A stretch of 64,000 bases of DNA, taken from positions 868,001 to 932,000 of the forward strand of contig NZ_SRRP01000001.1 of assembly GCF_004785935.1 (NCBI RefSeq), given 5' to 3'. The notes beneath the pieces were generated by a model, which searched no databases, was not told the DNA's origin, and worked only from the letters and a program-made list of their open reading frames with translations. Below, piece after piece: positions 33,879 through 42,995 of the stretch. Positions within the stretch are counted from its first letter, which is position 1. Every line of letters begins with the position of its first letter. The DNA is from Streptococcus rubneri. Its GTDB lineage: Bacteria > Bacillota > Bacilli > Lactobacillales > Streptococcaceae. A program made the position numbers and the translations under genes.

Positions 33879-34394
33879 CTAGATCAATTTCTTTCTCAAC
33901 AACCAGTCTGTATCCACGGTATCTCCAGTGATATACTGGTGTTCACTAAATCGTTCAAATCCAAAGCGATAGTAAAAATCTTGCGCCTTAAAGTTGCGTT
34001 CCCAGACACCTAGCCAAGCCCACTCAAAGCCACGGTTCTTGGCTTGATCCAGCGCAAAGGTAAACATTTCCTTGCCAAAACCAGCCCCATGCCATTCCTT
34101 TTTGACATAGATCCGTTGGATCTCAAAGGCCTTGTCCATCTCTACTGGCTCCGTCTGTGCTTGCCCCCAATTGATCTTGAGAAAACCACAGATTTCTTGT
34201 TCTTCATTGAGGACAAAATAGATTTCAGATTCTGGATCTAGCAGATCCTTCTCGATTTGCTCCAAAGAGAGCACGGTAGAGAAGTACTCTTCCAAGTCTT
34301 CCTCAACAATATAGGGACCAAAGGTCTCCCGATAGGTTTCCACCTCTAGGTCACGTAAGGTCTGTAATTGATCGATTTTTACTCTAACTAACAT
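33879..34394 (-). CDS. GNAT-family N-acetyltransferase between pheS and pheT
   Basis: The 171 residues form a GNAT fold with the acetyl-CoA loop IYVKKEWHGAGFGKEMF (about 93-109) and the C-terminal AQDFYYRFGFERF. It lies 2 bp downstream of pheS and is co-transcribed with the synthetase. Streptococci commonly carry an acetyltransferase gene in this place. Members near the YesJ/PaiA type acetylate small amines, but the substrate here is unknown. Confidence 0.88.
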   Translation of the reverse strand: MLVRVKIDQLQTLRDLEVETYRETFGPYIVEEDLEEYFSTVLSLEQIEKDLLDPESEIYFVLNEEQEICGFLKINWGQAQTEPVEMDKAFEIQRIYVKKEWHGAGFGKEMFTFALDQAKNRGFEWAWLGVWERNFKAQDFYYRFGFERFSEHQYITGDTVDTDWLLRKKLI

Positions 34395-34396
34395 GA

Positions 34397-35443
34397 TTAT
34401 TTAAACTGTTCTGAGAAGCGAACATCTCCTTGATAAAAGCCACGGATATCATTGATTCCATAACGAAGCATGGCTACACGCTCCTGACCAAGTCCAAAGG
34501 CGAATCCTGAATAGACTGTCGAATCAATGCCACTCATCTCGAGCACGCGTGGGTGAACCATACCGGCCCCCATGATTTCGATCCAACCTGTCTTCTTACA
34601 TACATTACATCCCGCTCCACCACATTTGAAGCAAGATACATCGACCTCAACGGATGGCTCGGTGAATGGGAAGTAAGAAGGACGCAGACGGATTTGACGT
34701 TCTGCACCAAACATCTTTTGCACGATCAACTGAAGCGTTCCTTGGAGGTCTGCCATAGAAATATTCTTCCCAACGACCAAACCTTCGATTTGATGGAACT
34801 GGTGGCTGTGGGTCGCATCATCTGTATCCCGACGGAAGACCCGCCCTGGAGAGATCATCTTCAAAGGCCCCTTGCTAAAGTCATGCGCATCCATAGCACG
34901 CGCCTGAACTGGTGATGTGTGGGTCCGAAGCAAGATTTCTTCTGTGATGTAGAAGGTGTCCTGCATATCCCGCGCTGGGTGATCTTTTGGAAGGTTCATG
35001 CGTTCAAAGTTGTAGTAGTCTTTTTCGACTTCAAACCCATCGACGACTTGGTAGCCCATCCCGATAAAGATATCTTCGATTTCTTCACTGGTTTGGGTCA
35101 AGACATGACGATGACCACTTGCGACTGGACGTCCTGGTAGGGTCACGTCGATACTTTCACTAGCCAATTTAGCTTGGACTTTCTTTTCTTCCAAGAGCTT
35201 GGCTGTTTCTTCAAAGGCAGCCGTCAAGACATCACGCGCTTCATTGACGTGTTTTCCGATAACCGGACGCATTTCAGCAGAGACATCTTTCATCCCTTTA
35301 AGGATTTCAGTAAGGGAACCTTTTTTCCCAAGGACAGAGACGCGTAACTCTTGCATCTCTTTTTTGTTTTCAGCAGAGATCTGCTTCAAAGCTGCCAGCG
35401 TTTCTTCCCGAAGCGCTTTTAGTTGTTCTTCAATCGTTGACAT
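34397..35443 (-). CDS. pheS: Phenylalanine-tRNA ligase alpha subunit
   Basis: The 348-residue class II synthetase subunit has an N-terminal coiled coil for tRNA binding (1-90), motif 2 [24 protein letters not shown] and motif 3 [18 protein letters not shown]. Streptococcal PheS often carries a CxxC pair set, seen here as [17 protein letters not shown] (about 275-291). It is the catalytic subunit and the first gene of the operon, preceded by a phenylalanine T-box. Confidence 0.97.
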   Translation of the reverse strand: MSTIEEQLKALREETLAALKQISAENKKEMQELRVSVLGKKGSLTEILKGMKDVSAEMRPVIGKHVNEARDVLTAAFEETAKLLEEKKVQAKLASESIDVTLPGRPVASGHRHVLTQTSEEIEDIFIGMGYQVVDGFEVEKDYYNFERMNLPKDHPARDMQDTFYITEEILLRTHTSPVQARAMDAHDFSKGPLKMISPGRVFRRDTDDATHSHQFHQIEGLVVGKNISMADLQGTLQLIVQKMFGAERQIRLRPSYFPFTEPSVEVDVSCFKCGGAGCNVCKKTGWIEIMGAGMVHPRVLEMSGIDSTVYSGFAFGLGQERVAMLRYGINDIRGFYQGDVRFSEQFK

Positions 35444-35476
35444 ATTTCCTCCATCATGGTCTTCACTCAGACATAG

Positions 35477-35709
35477 AAAAAACCACGCGCCACACCCACA
35501 TTCGGAGCGTTGACACGCGGTACCATCCGTCTTTTATCTGAAACTCAGACCTTAATTTCTAAATCCTTGCGCAAGTGAATTCACTCAGCTTTCATGCAAA
35601 GAGCTTTCAGTCACGGCTCTTCTCCCTGTTGCACTTCCCTTGAGGTACTAGTCTTGCAGATTTCTATTCAATTACATTCTAGTTTATCAGATTTTTAGTT
35701 AAAAAACAA
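35477..35709 (-). promoter_or_regulatory. T-box riboswitch (UUC, phenylalanine) with promoter and terminator
   Basis: The minus strand has a promoter TTGTTT (35704-35709), 17 bp, TGATAAACT, then a leader with the T-box core TGGTACCGCG (35516-35525). A GC-rich terminator (35483-35520) ends in six T residues. The specifier reads GAA-UUC-AC at 35577-35582, so the codon is UUC at 35577-35579. Uncharged tRNAPhe would base-pair with the core and open the operon when phenylalanine is scarce. Confidence 0.9.
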
Positions 35710-35756
35710 GTTAGATGAGACTAATTTCAATAGACAAAGAAACAAGACGCAGGGCA

Positions 35757-36176
35757 TTATTTATTTGCCTTGTCTGTTTCATCTGCTTTCCTTTTCAATA
35801 GAAGAGTTGCTGCTTGGTTAAAACCATCACACCAGTTATACCATTTTGCTTCATACTCATCTTGAGCTAAGATACGATGTTTTAAATCCATAACAGAGTA
35901 TATCTTTCTTTCCTCGCAAGCTTGCGCATAGAGATGATAGAACTCATCACCACCATCTCTATCAAACTCAGCAGAAATCGTATCCCGACCAGCCAATAAA
36001 GCCTGATATGCCCTGTGATGCCCATCTGTAATCAAGAAGCAATTTCCAAACGCAAGAATACTAATTGGATCCACATTGATTATTTCCGCCGACTGATCAA
36101 GCATCTGGATATCATGTAACTTCTTTTCTGATAAATATAGTTGGGTCGGATGAAGATCTGTTATTTTGATTTTCAA
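35757..36176 (-). CDS. ParB/sulfiredoxin-fold protein (139 aa)
   Basis: The start is set at TTG 36176, which has GAGGAGA 7 bp upstream; an ATG frame start at 36230 lacks a ribosome binding site. The product has ITDLHPTQLYLSEKKL followed by LITDGHHRAYQALLAG (about 70-85), the ParB-like nuclease motif DGHHR. The fold binds DNA or nucleotides, but no partition partner or KorB-type helix-turn-helix is present, so it is a stand-alone member. It lies where the permease gene of a tryptophan transporter would be expected. Confidence 0.65.
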   Translation of the reverse strand: MKIKITDLHPTQLYLSEKKLHDIQMLDQSAEIINVDPISILAFGNCFLITDGHHRAYQALLAGRDTISAEFDRDGGDEFYHLYAQACEERKIYSVMDLKHRILAQDEYEAKWYNWCDGFNQAATLLLKRKADETDKANK

Positions 36177-36299
36177 TTCTTTCTCCTCTACCAAGAGTAA
36201 AATAAGCTGGTCCTGGGCACTGGTGGACATTTTTAAAGGTCAGGATTTAAAGACCTGCCAAAGCCAAATTCCTCTGCCATTCTTGTTATTCTTTTGTTT

Positions 36300-37304
36300 T
36301 TATTCGATGACTTGTCCAGCTTCTTTCAAGACAGATTCTGGAATGGTAATGCCTAATTCTTCTGCCACTTTTTTGTTGATGACAGATTTACCATCTGTGA
36401 AGATTTCGACTGGTGTATCACCTGGTTTTTGACCTTTCAAGATTTTCGCAGCCATTTTACCAGTTGCCACTCCAAGATCGTGTTGGTCGACAACGACTGA
36501 CCCTAAACCACCAGCTTCGACCATGGCTGTCGCACTTGGGAAGATTGGTTTTTTAGCTGTTTTGTTTGCTTCGACTACCGTTGAGAAGGCTGAAGCGATG
36601 GTGTTGTCGATTGGAACCCAGATGGCATCTACTTTACCAGTCATGACAGAAACCGTTGAAGCAATTTCATTTGTAGAAGGTACTGAATAAGGAACTACCT
36701 TGTAGCCTGCTTTTTCAGCCAATTTTGTAAATTCTTCTACTTGCGTTTTAGAATTATCTTCACTAGTTGAGTAAAGGACACCGATTGTTTTCACGTTTGG
36801 AGTCAACTCTTTGATTAACTTCAACTGTTGTTCCGTTGGGTTGTGGTCAGATACTCCTGTGATATTGCCACCTGGTTTTTTCAAATCTTTGACCAAGTTA
36901 GCGCCGACTGGGTCTGTGATAGCACCCATGACGATTGGTTTGTCCTTGGTTGCACTAGCCAAACCTTGAGCAGATGGGGTTGCGATTCCGATCAAAACGT
37001 CGTTGTTGTTTTGGACCAATTGCTTACTCATGGTAGCAACCTTGTTTTGGTCCCCTTCTGCATTGAGGAATTCGATCTCAATCTTGTCCTTGTCATAGCC
37101 TTCTTCAGCCAAGCCATCTTGAATCCCCTTGTAGATTTCGTCTAGCGATGGGTGGCTGACCAACTGTAAGACACCGACTTTTACCTTTTTAGTTCCATCT
37201 GCTTTATTGGCATCATTTTTATTGTTTAACATTGGATAGACTACTGCTACTAAAATAATAGCTAGCAAAGCACCGATCATTCCCAATACACGTTTGTTTT
37301 TCAT
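36300..37304 (-). CDS. TrpX-like tryptophan ABC transporter substrate-binding protein
   Basis: The ATG at 37304 follows GAGGTG; a GTG 9 bp upstream is possible. The 334 residues start with an N-terminal transmembrane helix without a lipobox Cys, then KVGVLQLVSHPSLDEIYKGI, GITDPVG-like and VLYSTSEDNSKTQVEEF segments of the ABC_sub_bind family (TrpX). A T-box with a UGG specifier precedes it, which directly supports tryptophan as ligand. The genes for the permease and ATPase (trpY, trpZ) are not next to it, so it either works with a transporter encoded elsewhere or is a remnant. Confidence 0.82.
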   Translation of the reverse strand: MKNKRVLGMIGALLAIILVAVVYPMLNNKNDANKADGTKKVKVGVLQLVSHPSLDEIYKGIQDGLAEEGYDKDKIEIEFLNAEGDQNKVATMSKQLVQNNNDVLIGIATPSAQGLASATKDKPIVMGAITDPVGANLVKDLKKPGGNITGVSDHNPTEQQLKLIKELTPNVKTIGVLYSTSEDNSKTQVEEFTKLAEKAGYKVVPYSVPSTNEIASTVSVMTGKVDAIWVPIDNTIASAFSTVVEANKTAKKPIFPSATAMVEAGGLGSVVVDQHDLGVATGKMAAKILKGQKPGDTPVEIFTDGKSVINKKVAEELGITIPESVLKEAGQVIE

Positions 37305-37404
37305 ATTTTTCACCTCAATTATTTATTTTTTTCGTTTTTTCGCATCTTTGTTAAAGACTGAGTCGCCATCGTTTCTTCATCTTCTTTTCTCCCTTCTTTT
37401 TGAA

Positions 37405-37694
37405 ACAAAAAACACGCCCACACATAGCTATAGCTATGTGAGGACGTGTCATCGCGGTGCCACCTCACTTATGGGAAAATGGATAAACTCCTCCCATCTC
37501 TCTGTCTTGTCTAGCAACAAGTTGCACGATAAGGTGTGCCGACCGAATTTTTATTGTTTCAAATTCATCTCATCATTAGTCCAATTTCATAAATGTCCAC
37601 TACCCACTTCCACCAACCGTGAGCTCTCTATTAAATTTTCATTTATTACTTTTCTAATTGAATCCATTGTAAATGTTTCTGTAAACCTTGTCAA
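37405..37694 (-). promoter_or_regulatory. T-box riboswitch (UGG, tryptophan) with promoter and terminator
   Basis: The minus strand has TTGACA (37689-37694), 17 bp, TACAAT (37666-37671). The leader contains the T-box core TGGCACCGCG (37453-37462). A terminator (ACACG...CATAGC/GCTATG...CGTGT, 37412-37449) is followed by six T residues. The specifier context AAT-UGG-AC at 37579-37586 gives UGG at 37581-37583. tRNATrp would therefore control the TrpX-like gene. Confidence 0.9.
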
Positions 37695-37807
37695 TACTTT
37701 TTTATGTTTTTTTTGAAAACGTTCGTCATTTCCTGAAATTCATTTTCTAACGGATGCTTTTACAAGGATTGAAAACCGCCTTCTTACTGGGTTTTCAGGC
37801 ACTTTTT

Positions 37808-37816
37808 TGATATAAT
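37808..37816 (+). promoter_or_regulatory. Extended -10 promoter of the RqcH/PavA gene
   Basis: TGATATAAT forms an extended -10 about 35 bp before the start. GAGGA lies 5 bp before the ATG. Confidence 0.65.
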
Positions 37817-37850
37817 TTACTAGAATTAGTCTAGAATGTTGAGGAACCCC

Positions 37851-39512
37851 ATGTCTTTTGATGGATTTTTTTTACACCATATGGTGAATGAATTACAAAG
37901 CGAACTCCTAAATGGTCGCATCCAAAAAATTAACCAACCCTTTGAACAAGAGTTGGTTTTACAAATTCGTAGCAACCGCAAGAATCAAAAACTCTTGCTC
38001 TCTTCCCACTCTGTTTTTGGTCGGATCCAACGGACCCAGACCAATTTTGAGAATCCTGCCTTCCCTAATACTTTTATCATGGTCATGCGCAAGTATCTCC
38101 AAGGGGCAGTCATTGAGCAGATTCAGCAACTGGAGAATGACCGTATTTTAGAAATTGCCGTCTCTAATAAAAATGAGATTGGAGATGATATATCTGTGAC
38201 CCTGATCATCGAAATCATGGGTAAGCACAGCAATATCATTCTTCTGGACAAGACGACTGGAAAAATTATCGAAGCGATCAAGCATGTGGGCTTCTCTCAA
38301 AACAGCTATCGGACCCTCTTGCCAGGTTCTACCTATGTAGCTCCTCCAAAAACCGAAGCGGTCAACCCCTTTACCATTAAAGACGAAGCCTTATTCGCCT
38401 TTCTTCACCGAGAAGAGTTGACACCTAAAAACCTTCAAACCCATTTCCAGGGTATTGGTCGAGATACTGCTCAAGAATTAGCCAGTCGATTAGAAACGGG
38501 AGAAAAATTAAAAACCTTCCGAGCTTTCTTTGAAGCTCCAACAGATCCCCGTCTAACGAAAAAATCTTTTGCTGCTCTCGCTTTTGCTGATAGCCAGGAG
38601 GAGACCTTCGAGACCTTATCGGATCTACTTGACCACTACTACTTGGACAAGGCTGAGCGCGACCGGGTCCAACAACAAGCTGGGGAACTGATCCGCAAGG
38701 TGGACAATGACCTAGAAAAGAACCGGAAAAAATTGGCCAAACAGGAAGCCGAACTGGCAGCGACAGAAAATGCCGAAGAGTTCCGTCAAAAAGGCGAACT
38801 GCTTACTACTTTCCTCCATCAAGTCCCAAATGATCAAGACCAAGTCACCTTAGACAACTACTATACCAACCAGCCTATTACCATTGCCTTGGATAAGGCC
38901 TTGACCCCCAGTCAAAATGCACAACGCTACTTCAAGCGCTACCAGAAGCTAAAAGAAGCCGTCAAACATTTGACCTCTCTTATCCAAGAAACCAAGGAAA
39001 GCATCTCCTACCTGGAAACAGTCGAAACTGCTCTGGCCCAAGCCAGCCTTTCTGAAGTAGCCGAGATTCGCGAAGAGCTGATCCAAACAGGCTTTATCAA
39101 ACGACGCAACCGAGAAAAGATCCACAAACGGAAAAAACCAGAGAAGTACTTAGCCTCAGACGGCAAGACCATTATTCTGGTCGGCCGGAATAATCTTCAA
39201 AACGAAGAATTGACCTTCAAAATGGCTAAAAAGGACGAACTCTGGTTCCACGCTAAGGATATTCCAGGTAGTCACGTGGTCATTACAGGTAACCTCAACC
39301 CTTCCGATGAGGTCAAAACCGATGCAGCTGAGCTGGCAGCCTATTTCTCTAAGGGACGCCTCTCCAATCTGGTCCAAGTCGACATGATTGAAACCAAAAA
39401 ACTCAACAAACCAACCGGAGGAAAACCTGGCTTTGTAACCTATACCGGTCAAAAAACCCTACGGGTCACCCCTGAAGAAGAAAAGATCAAATCTATGCGC
39501 ATCAGCGAGTAG
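37851..39512 (+). CDS. rqcH: RqcH/Rqc2-type NFACT protein (PavA/fibronectin-binding protein A)
   Basis: The start at 37851 (MSFDGFFLHHM) follows GAGGA and gives 553 residues, the usual size of PavA/FBP54. The N-terminal NFACT-N domain has IEIMGKHSNIILLD, the middle is a coiled coil, and the C-terminal NFACT-R domain has DELWFHAKDIPGSHVVI. In Bacillus RqcH binds stalled 50S subunits and adds alanine tails for degradation; in streptococci the same protein was described as a fibronectin-binding adhesin. It is a single gene. Confidence 0.95.
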   Translation: MSFDGFFLHHMVNELQSELLNGRIQKINQPFEQELVLQIRSNRKNQKLLLSSHSVFGRIQRTQTNFENPAFPNTFIMVMRKYLQGAVIEQIQQLENDRILEIAVSNKNEIGDDISVTLIIEIMGKHSNIILLDKTTGKIIEAIKHVGFSQNSYRTLLPGSTYVAPPKTEAVNPFTIKDEALFAFLHREELTPKNLQTHFQGIGRDTAQELASRLETGEKLKTFRAFFEAPTDPRLTKKSFAALAFADSQEETFETLSDLLDHYYLDKAERDRVQQQAGELIRKVDNDLEKNRKKLAKQEAELAATENAEEFRQKGELLTTFLHQVPNDQDQVTLDNYYTNQPITIALDKALTPSQNAQRYFKRYQKLKEAVKHLTSLIQETKESISYLETVETALAQASLSEVAEIREELIQTGFIKRRNREKIHKRKKPEKYLASDGKTIILVGRNNLQNEELTFKMAKKDELWFHAKDIPGSHVVITGNLNPSDEVKTDAAELAAYFSKGRLSNLVQVDMIETKKLNKPTGGKPGFVTYTGQKTLRVTPEEEKIKSMRISE

Positions 39513-39523
39513 ACAACGTAAAA

Positions 39524-39549
39524 GGACTGAGATTCATCTCAGCCCTTTT
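39524..39549. terminator. Bidirectional terminator between rqcH and the acetolactate decarboxylase gene
   Basis: GGACTGAGAT (39524-39533) pairs with ATCTCAGCCC (39536-39545) and is flanked by A and T runs. It serves both convergent genes. Confidence 0.75.
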
Positions 39550-39552
39550 GTT

Positions 39553-40269
39553 TTATTCTGCTTTATTGATATCCTCTTTGACCTGGTCAACATTAAACTT
39601 AGCAAAGAGATATTGGCGATCCTGGACAGGGAAACGTTGATCCAATTGATCAATGGCCCCAACTTCAACAATCCCTTCTTTGATAACAAAATCCATGACA
39701 TGACCTCCGAAGGTATGATCATCTGAGATAAAGTGAAGGTGATAGCCTGCTACACTGACCCCATGGAAAATCTCTGGTGTCCAAAAACCAACAATAGTTC
39801 CTGTAACATTTTCTCGCGTAAATTCAGGCTGATGGGTCGCCACATCTGCAAATTTGGTGTCTGAAGTTGATTTGGGAATCATACGCACATGCATCTTGGC
39901 GAAATCACCGTGAATCTTGATGGAACGAAACAAATTTTCGCCATCATAATAAGATTCAATGCGAGCCTCTAATTCCTCATCTGTCATCTCAAAGCGCTGA
40001 CGAAAAATCACTTCGGCCTGATGGGGAACGATAGCCGCATAAGGGACTGTCGCATCCGGGGCCACTTCCACAATCTCTGGCTCCTCCCCTGATCCCTTAG
40101 CTTGGTAGGCCTTGCCATCTAAGACAATCAGTTCGCCATCAATGGAGTCCAAGGTCCCAATTCCAAGATCTCCATGCTCTAGTAATTCTTTAATGGTAAA
40201 GGATCCTCCATAGAGACCAGCCATCAAAGCCCCCAAGGTATTGTATTGAAACAATTTCACCGGTTCCAT
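39553..40269 (-). CDS. budA: Alpha-acetolactate decarboxylase
   Basis: The start at 40269 (MEPVKLFQYNT) follows GAGGGAG and gives 238 residues. TLGALMAGLYGG, GDLGIGTLDSIDGELIVLDG and HLHFISDDHTFGGHV are the family motifs; the latter two His (HLHF) with a further His in TFGGHV bind zinc. The enzyme converts acetolactate to acetoin in pyruvate overflow and limits branched-chain amino acid synthesis. No acetolactate synthase gene is adjacent. Confidence 0.95.
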   Translation of the reverse strand: MEPVKLFQYNTLGALMAGLYGGSFTIKELLEHGDLGIGTLDSIDGELIVLDGKAYQAKGSGEEPEIVEVAPDATVPYAAIVPHQAEVIFRQRFEMTDEELEARIESYYDGENLFRSIKIHGDFAKMHVRMIPKSTSDTKFADVATHQPEFTRENVTGTIVGFWTPEIFHGVSVAGYHLHFISDDHTFGGHVMDFVIKEGIVEVGAIDQLDQRFPVQDRQYLFAKFNVDQVKEDINKAE

Positions 40270-40353
40270 TATCTTCTCCCTCATTCATCTTGTCTTCTTT
40301 TCAGCCCTTCCAGTATACCACATTCTCAAGGACAATGACAGAAAAGACTGATT

Positions 40354-40404
40354 AAAAAAGAGCGGGCCAGAACAAGGATGCACACTTGTTCTGATTCCCG
40401 CCCT
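40354..40404 (-). terminator. Terminator after the TPR gene
   Basis: A long interrupted stem (GAGCGGG...AGAACAAG with CTTGTTCT...CCCGCCC) is followed on the minus strand by six T residues. Confidence 0.75.
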
Positions 40405-40419
40405 TCAAGGGTCAAGTAG

Positions 40420-41658
40420 TTAATCTTCTAACAGGCTCTCATAGAAAGCTTGCATTTGCCCATCATCTGGGACTAGCTGCAAATAGCCTTCTGCCACTTC
40501 CCGGGCTTTTGCGATTTGTCCCAACTCTCTCAAGAGGTAACTATAGCTTTCTAAGTACTCTGGATTTTCTTTCAAATCTGGGTAGAGCTCTTCATAGATC
40601 GGAGCCGCTTTTTCAACCTCTTCGAGTGCTACCAAGGCACGAGCGATATTCCAACGGGTGACGACATTTTCCACTTCCACTTCTTGCCATTCAAGGACGT
40701 CTTCATAACGTTCCTGTTCCAGATAAAGAGTTGTCAGACGAAGGGCGATATCTTCAAGATCCTCAGCAACTTCTTTGGCTTCTAACAAATACTTCTCTGC
40801 TTTTTCTGGCTGGTGCAACTCGTAGGCCAATTGGGAGGCTAGAAGGAGGAGATAAGCGTCAAAAGGATTCTTTTGGATTCCTTGCTCTGCTATTGCTAAC
40901 GCTGTTTCTCGGTCATTTTCAGCTTGAAGAGCCAAGGCATAGCCGTATTCATACCCTTCAAAGTCTGGCGACAGTGTATCAATCTGCTTGAAGTAGATCA
41001 GAGAACGTTGATACTCTTCTCGGTCAGAGAGAAGGGTTGCCAATTCATAGGCAATCTGGTCATCAAACTCAATTTCCAAGGCCTTTTCTAAAAACTCAAT
41101 AGCAGACTCAAACCGACCCAGATTCGCATAAGCATAGCCAATCCGCTGGTATGTGGAAATGCCCGTTTCTTCTAAAATGAGACGGTTGTCTAACTGAGCA
41201 TACTCTTGAATGGCTTCTTGGTAATTTTCAAGTTCTAAATCAATCTCTGCCAAGCCTAGTTGAATAATAGGGTCATCTGAAAGAGTCGCTGCTTCCATCA
41301 GTTTTTCTCGAGCCACATCTGCCAAGCCCTCACTTTGGTAGAGGTCTGCCTTGACTAAGAGACTGGCTAGATACCATTCCGAACTTTCCGGGATTTCTTC
41401 CAAATAAGCAAAGGCTTCTTCCATTAGTCCATCTTCCGCTACGATAGTGGCTAGACTCAGATAGACCTCTGGATAATCATCTCTCAGATGCAAGTAGGTT
41501 TGCTTGGCTTCTGGGTAAAAACCAATACTTTCAAAATATTGTCCCAATTCTAACAAGGTAGCTGGATCATCTTCTAGCAAAGCCTTATCCAAATAAGCTG
41601 GCAGACGATCTAGCTCTTGTTTCTCAATTGCTTCTAGAATTTTTTGACTATTCTTCAC
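40420..41658 (-). CDS. Tetratricopeptide repeat protein
   Basis: The GTG at 41658 with GAGGA 8 bp upstream is chosen as start, giving 412 residues; the longer frame lies in the preceding gene. The whole length is TPR-like helical pairs (LLELGQYFESIGFYPEAKQTY, IGYAYANLGRFESAIEFLEKA). The protein is acidic and soluble, so it is probably a cytosolic scaffold. It overlaps the AI-2E transporter gene by 11 bp. The specific role is unknown. Confidence 0.85.
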   Translation of the reverse strand: MKNSQKILEAIEKQELDRLPAYLDKALLEDDPATLLELGQYFESIGFYPEAKQTYLHLRDDYPEVYLSLATIVAEDGLMEEAFAYLEEIPESSEWYLASLLVKADLYQSEGLADVAREKLMEAATLSDDPIIQLGLAEIDLELENYQEAIQEYAQLDNRLILEETGISTYQRIGYAYANLGRFESAIEFLEKALEIEFDDQIAYELATLLSDREEYQRSLIYFKQIDTLSPDFEGYEYGYALALQAENDRETALAIAEQGIQKNPFDAYLLLLASQLAYELHQPEKAEKYLLEAKEVAEDLEDIALRLTTLYLEQERYEDVLEWQEVEVENVVTRWNIARALVALEEVEKAAPIYEELYPDLKENPEYLESYSYLLRELGQIAKAREVAEGYLQLVPDDGQMQAFYESLLED

Positions 41659-42838
41659 TTTGAATTTCCTCAACTTCGTCCTTTTCGTACAAACCACTGA
41701 CCTCTTTATACCATTCAAATAGAGCACTGATGACTACTTTAGCCGAAGCATAAACCGGGATTCCTAAGAAGACTCCCCAGATTCCAAACATAGAGCCAGA
41801 AGTAATCAATACAAACAGAATCGTGATTGGGTGGATATTGAGCTGACTCCCCAAGACAAGTGGGGAAACGAAACGTCCCTCGATTGTTTGCTCAACAATA
41901 AAGACAATGACGACTTTGACAAACATCTCTGGTCCTGCCACCAACCCCAAGACTAAGGCTGGGAGCATGGCCAAGAAGCTGCCCAAGTATGGTATCAAGT
42001 TCAAAAAACCAGCGGTTACACCGAGTGTCACAGCGTAACGAAGCCCAATGATCTTAAGCAGAAGAATAAACATTAAAGCTACGATGATAGCAACAGTAAT
42101 CTGACCTCTGACATAATTAGCCAATTGTGTATTGACATCAGACAGTACTTTGTCTGCAGATTTACGAATCTTGGTTGGCAAGAAACGGATGATTTGCCCT
42201 TTTAAGTTCTTTCCATCTCTCAAAAGATAGAAGACGATAAAAGGCATAATAATCAAAGCGATAATGACCTGAGAGGCGACAGTAATCAGATTGCTGACCC
42301 AGTTGACTGCTCGGGCGGAAAAAGAACTCGCCCAACTGGTAATATTCTGCGACAATTGGCTGGTCCATTCATCCAGCTGAGGCTTGATTTCTGGCGACAC
42401 TTTGTTGTCTAAGACATCATCGATGGTCCTATTGGCCTTTTCCAAGTAATCTGGCAGGTTCTTCATAAAACTAAGAACTTGATGTTGAATAGCTGGAATA
42501 GCGACAGCCAAGCCCCATAAAATGAGAAGCGCGATCAAAATAAAGACGATGGAAATTGCAATGATCCGTTTGACTCGGTGCCTTTCCAAAAAGTCCACGA
42601 TTGGATTTAACAAATAATAGAGGAGCCCTGAAATAATGACTGGTAGCATGACTGCTGCTCCAAACTCTAACAGGGGTGTAAAAATAAAACTAATCTTGCT
42701 GAGAACTAAAATATTCAATCCCATCAGTAAGGTTACTAGAAAAACAGTAATGGCTTTATTATCTACAAACCATTTAAAAAACCAGGATAAACTAAAATCT
42801 TTTTCTTTATGTTCCACGGGAATCTCCTTCGTTTTCAA
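41648..42838 (-). CDS. AI-2E family transporter (PerM/YdiK-like)
   Basis: The 396-residue protein has about eight transmembrane segments and the family's typical C-terminal block (AGFLNLIPYLGSFLAMLPA, LGSQLNIHPITILFVLI). Some relatives export autoinducer-2 and others are Na+/H+ antiporters, so the name reflects the family, not a shown function. It heads a two-gene operon with the TPR protein. Confidence 0.9.
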   Translation of the reverse strand: MKTKEIPVEHKEKDFSLSWFFKWFVDNKAITVFLVTLLMGLNILVLSKISFIFTPLLEFGAAVMLPVIISGLLYYLLNPIVDFLERHRVKRIIAISIVFILIALLILWGLAVAIPAIQHQVLSFMKNLPDYLEKANRTIDDVLDNKVSPEIKPQLDEWTSQLSQNITSWASSFSARAVNWVSNLITVASQVIIALIIMPFIVFYLLRDGKNLKGQIIRFLPTKIRKSADKVLSDVNTQLANYVRGQITVAIIVALMFILLLKIIGLRYAVTLGVTAGFLNLIPYLGSFLAMLPALVLGLVAGPEMFVKVVIVFIVEQTIEGRFVSPLVLGSQLNIHPITILFVLITSGSMFGIWGVFLGIPVYASAKVVISALFEWYKEVSGLYEKDEVEEIQSEE

Positions 42839-42959
42839 TCTGTCTTTATTTTAGCATTTTTAGTCCATAATTTCACGATATAGCTGAAATGTGAGCTTTT
42901 TTTTAATGCTTAGCTTGTCAATCCTTCACCTAATCGTTTTCCATCCCCTTCTTTTCTGA

Positions 42960-42965
42960 TATAAT
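42960..42965 (+). promoter_or_regulatory. Extended -10 promoter of the lactonase gene
   Basis: TGATATAAT (42957-42965) lies 30 bp before the start; the -35 region is weak. Confidence 0.6.
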
Positions 42966-42995
42966 GGAGCTATCAACAAAGTCGAGGTGCATGTG

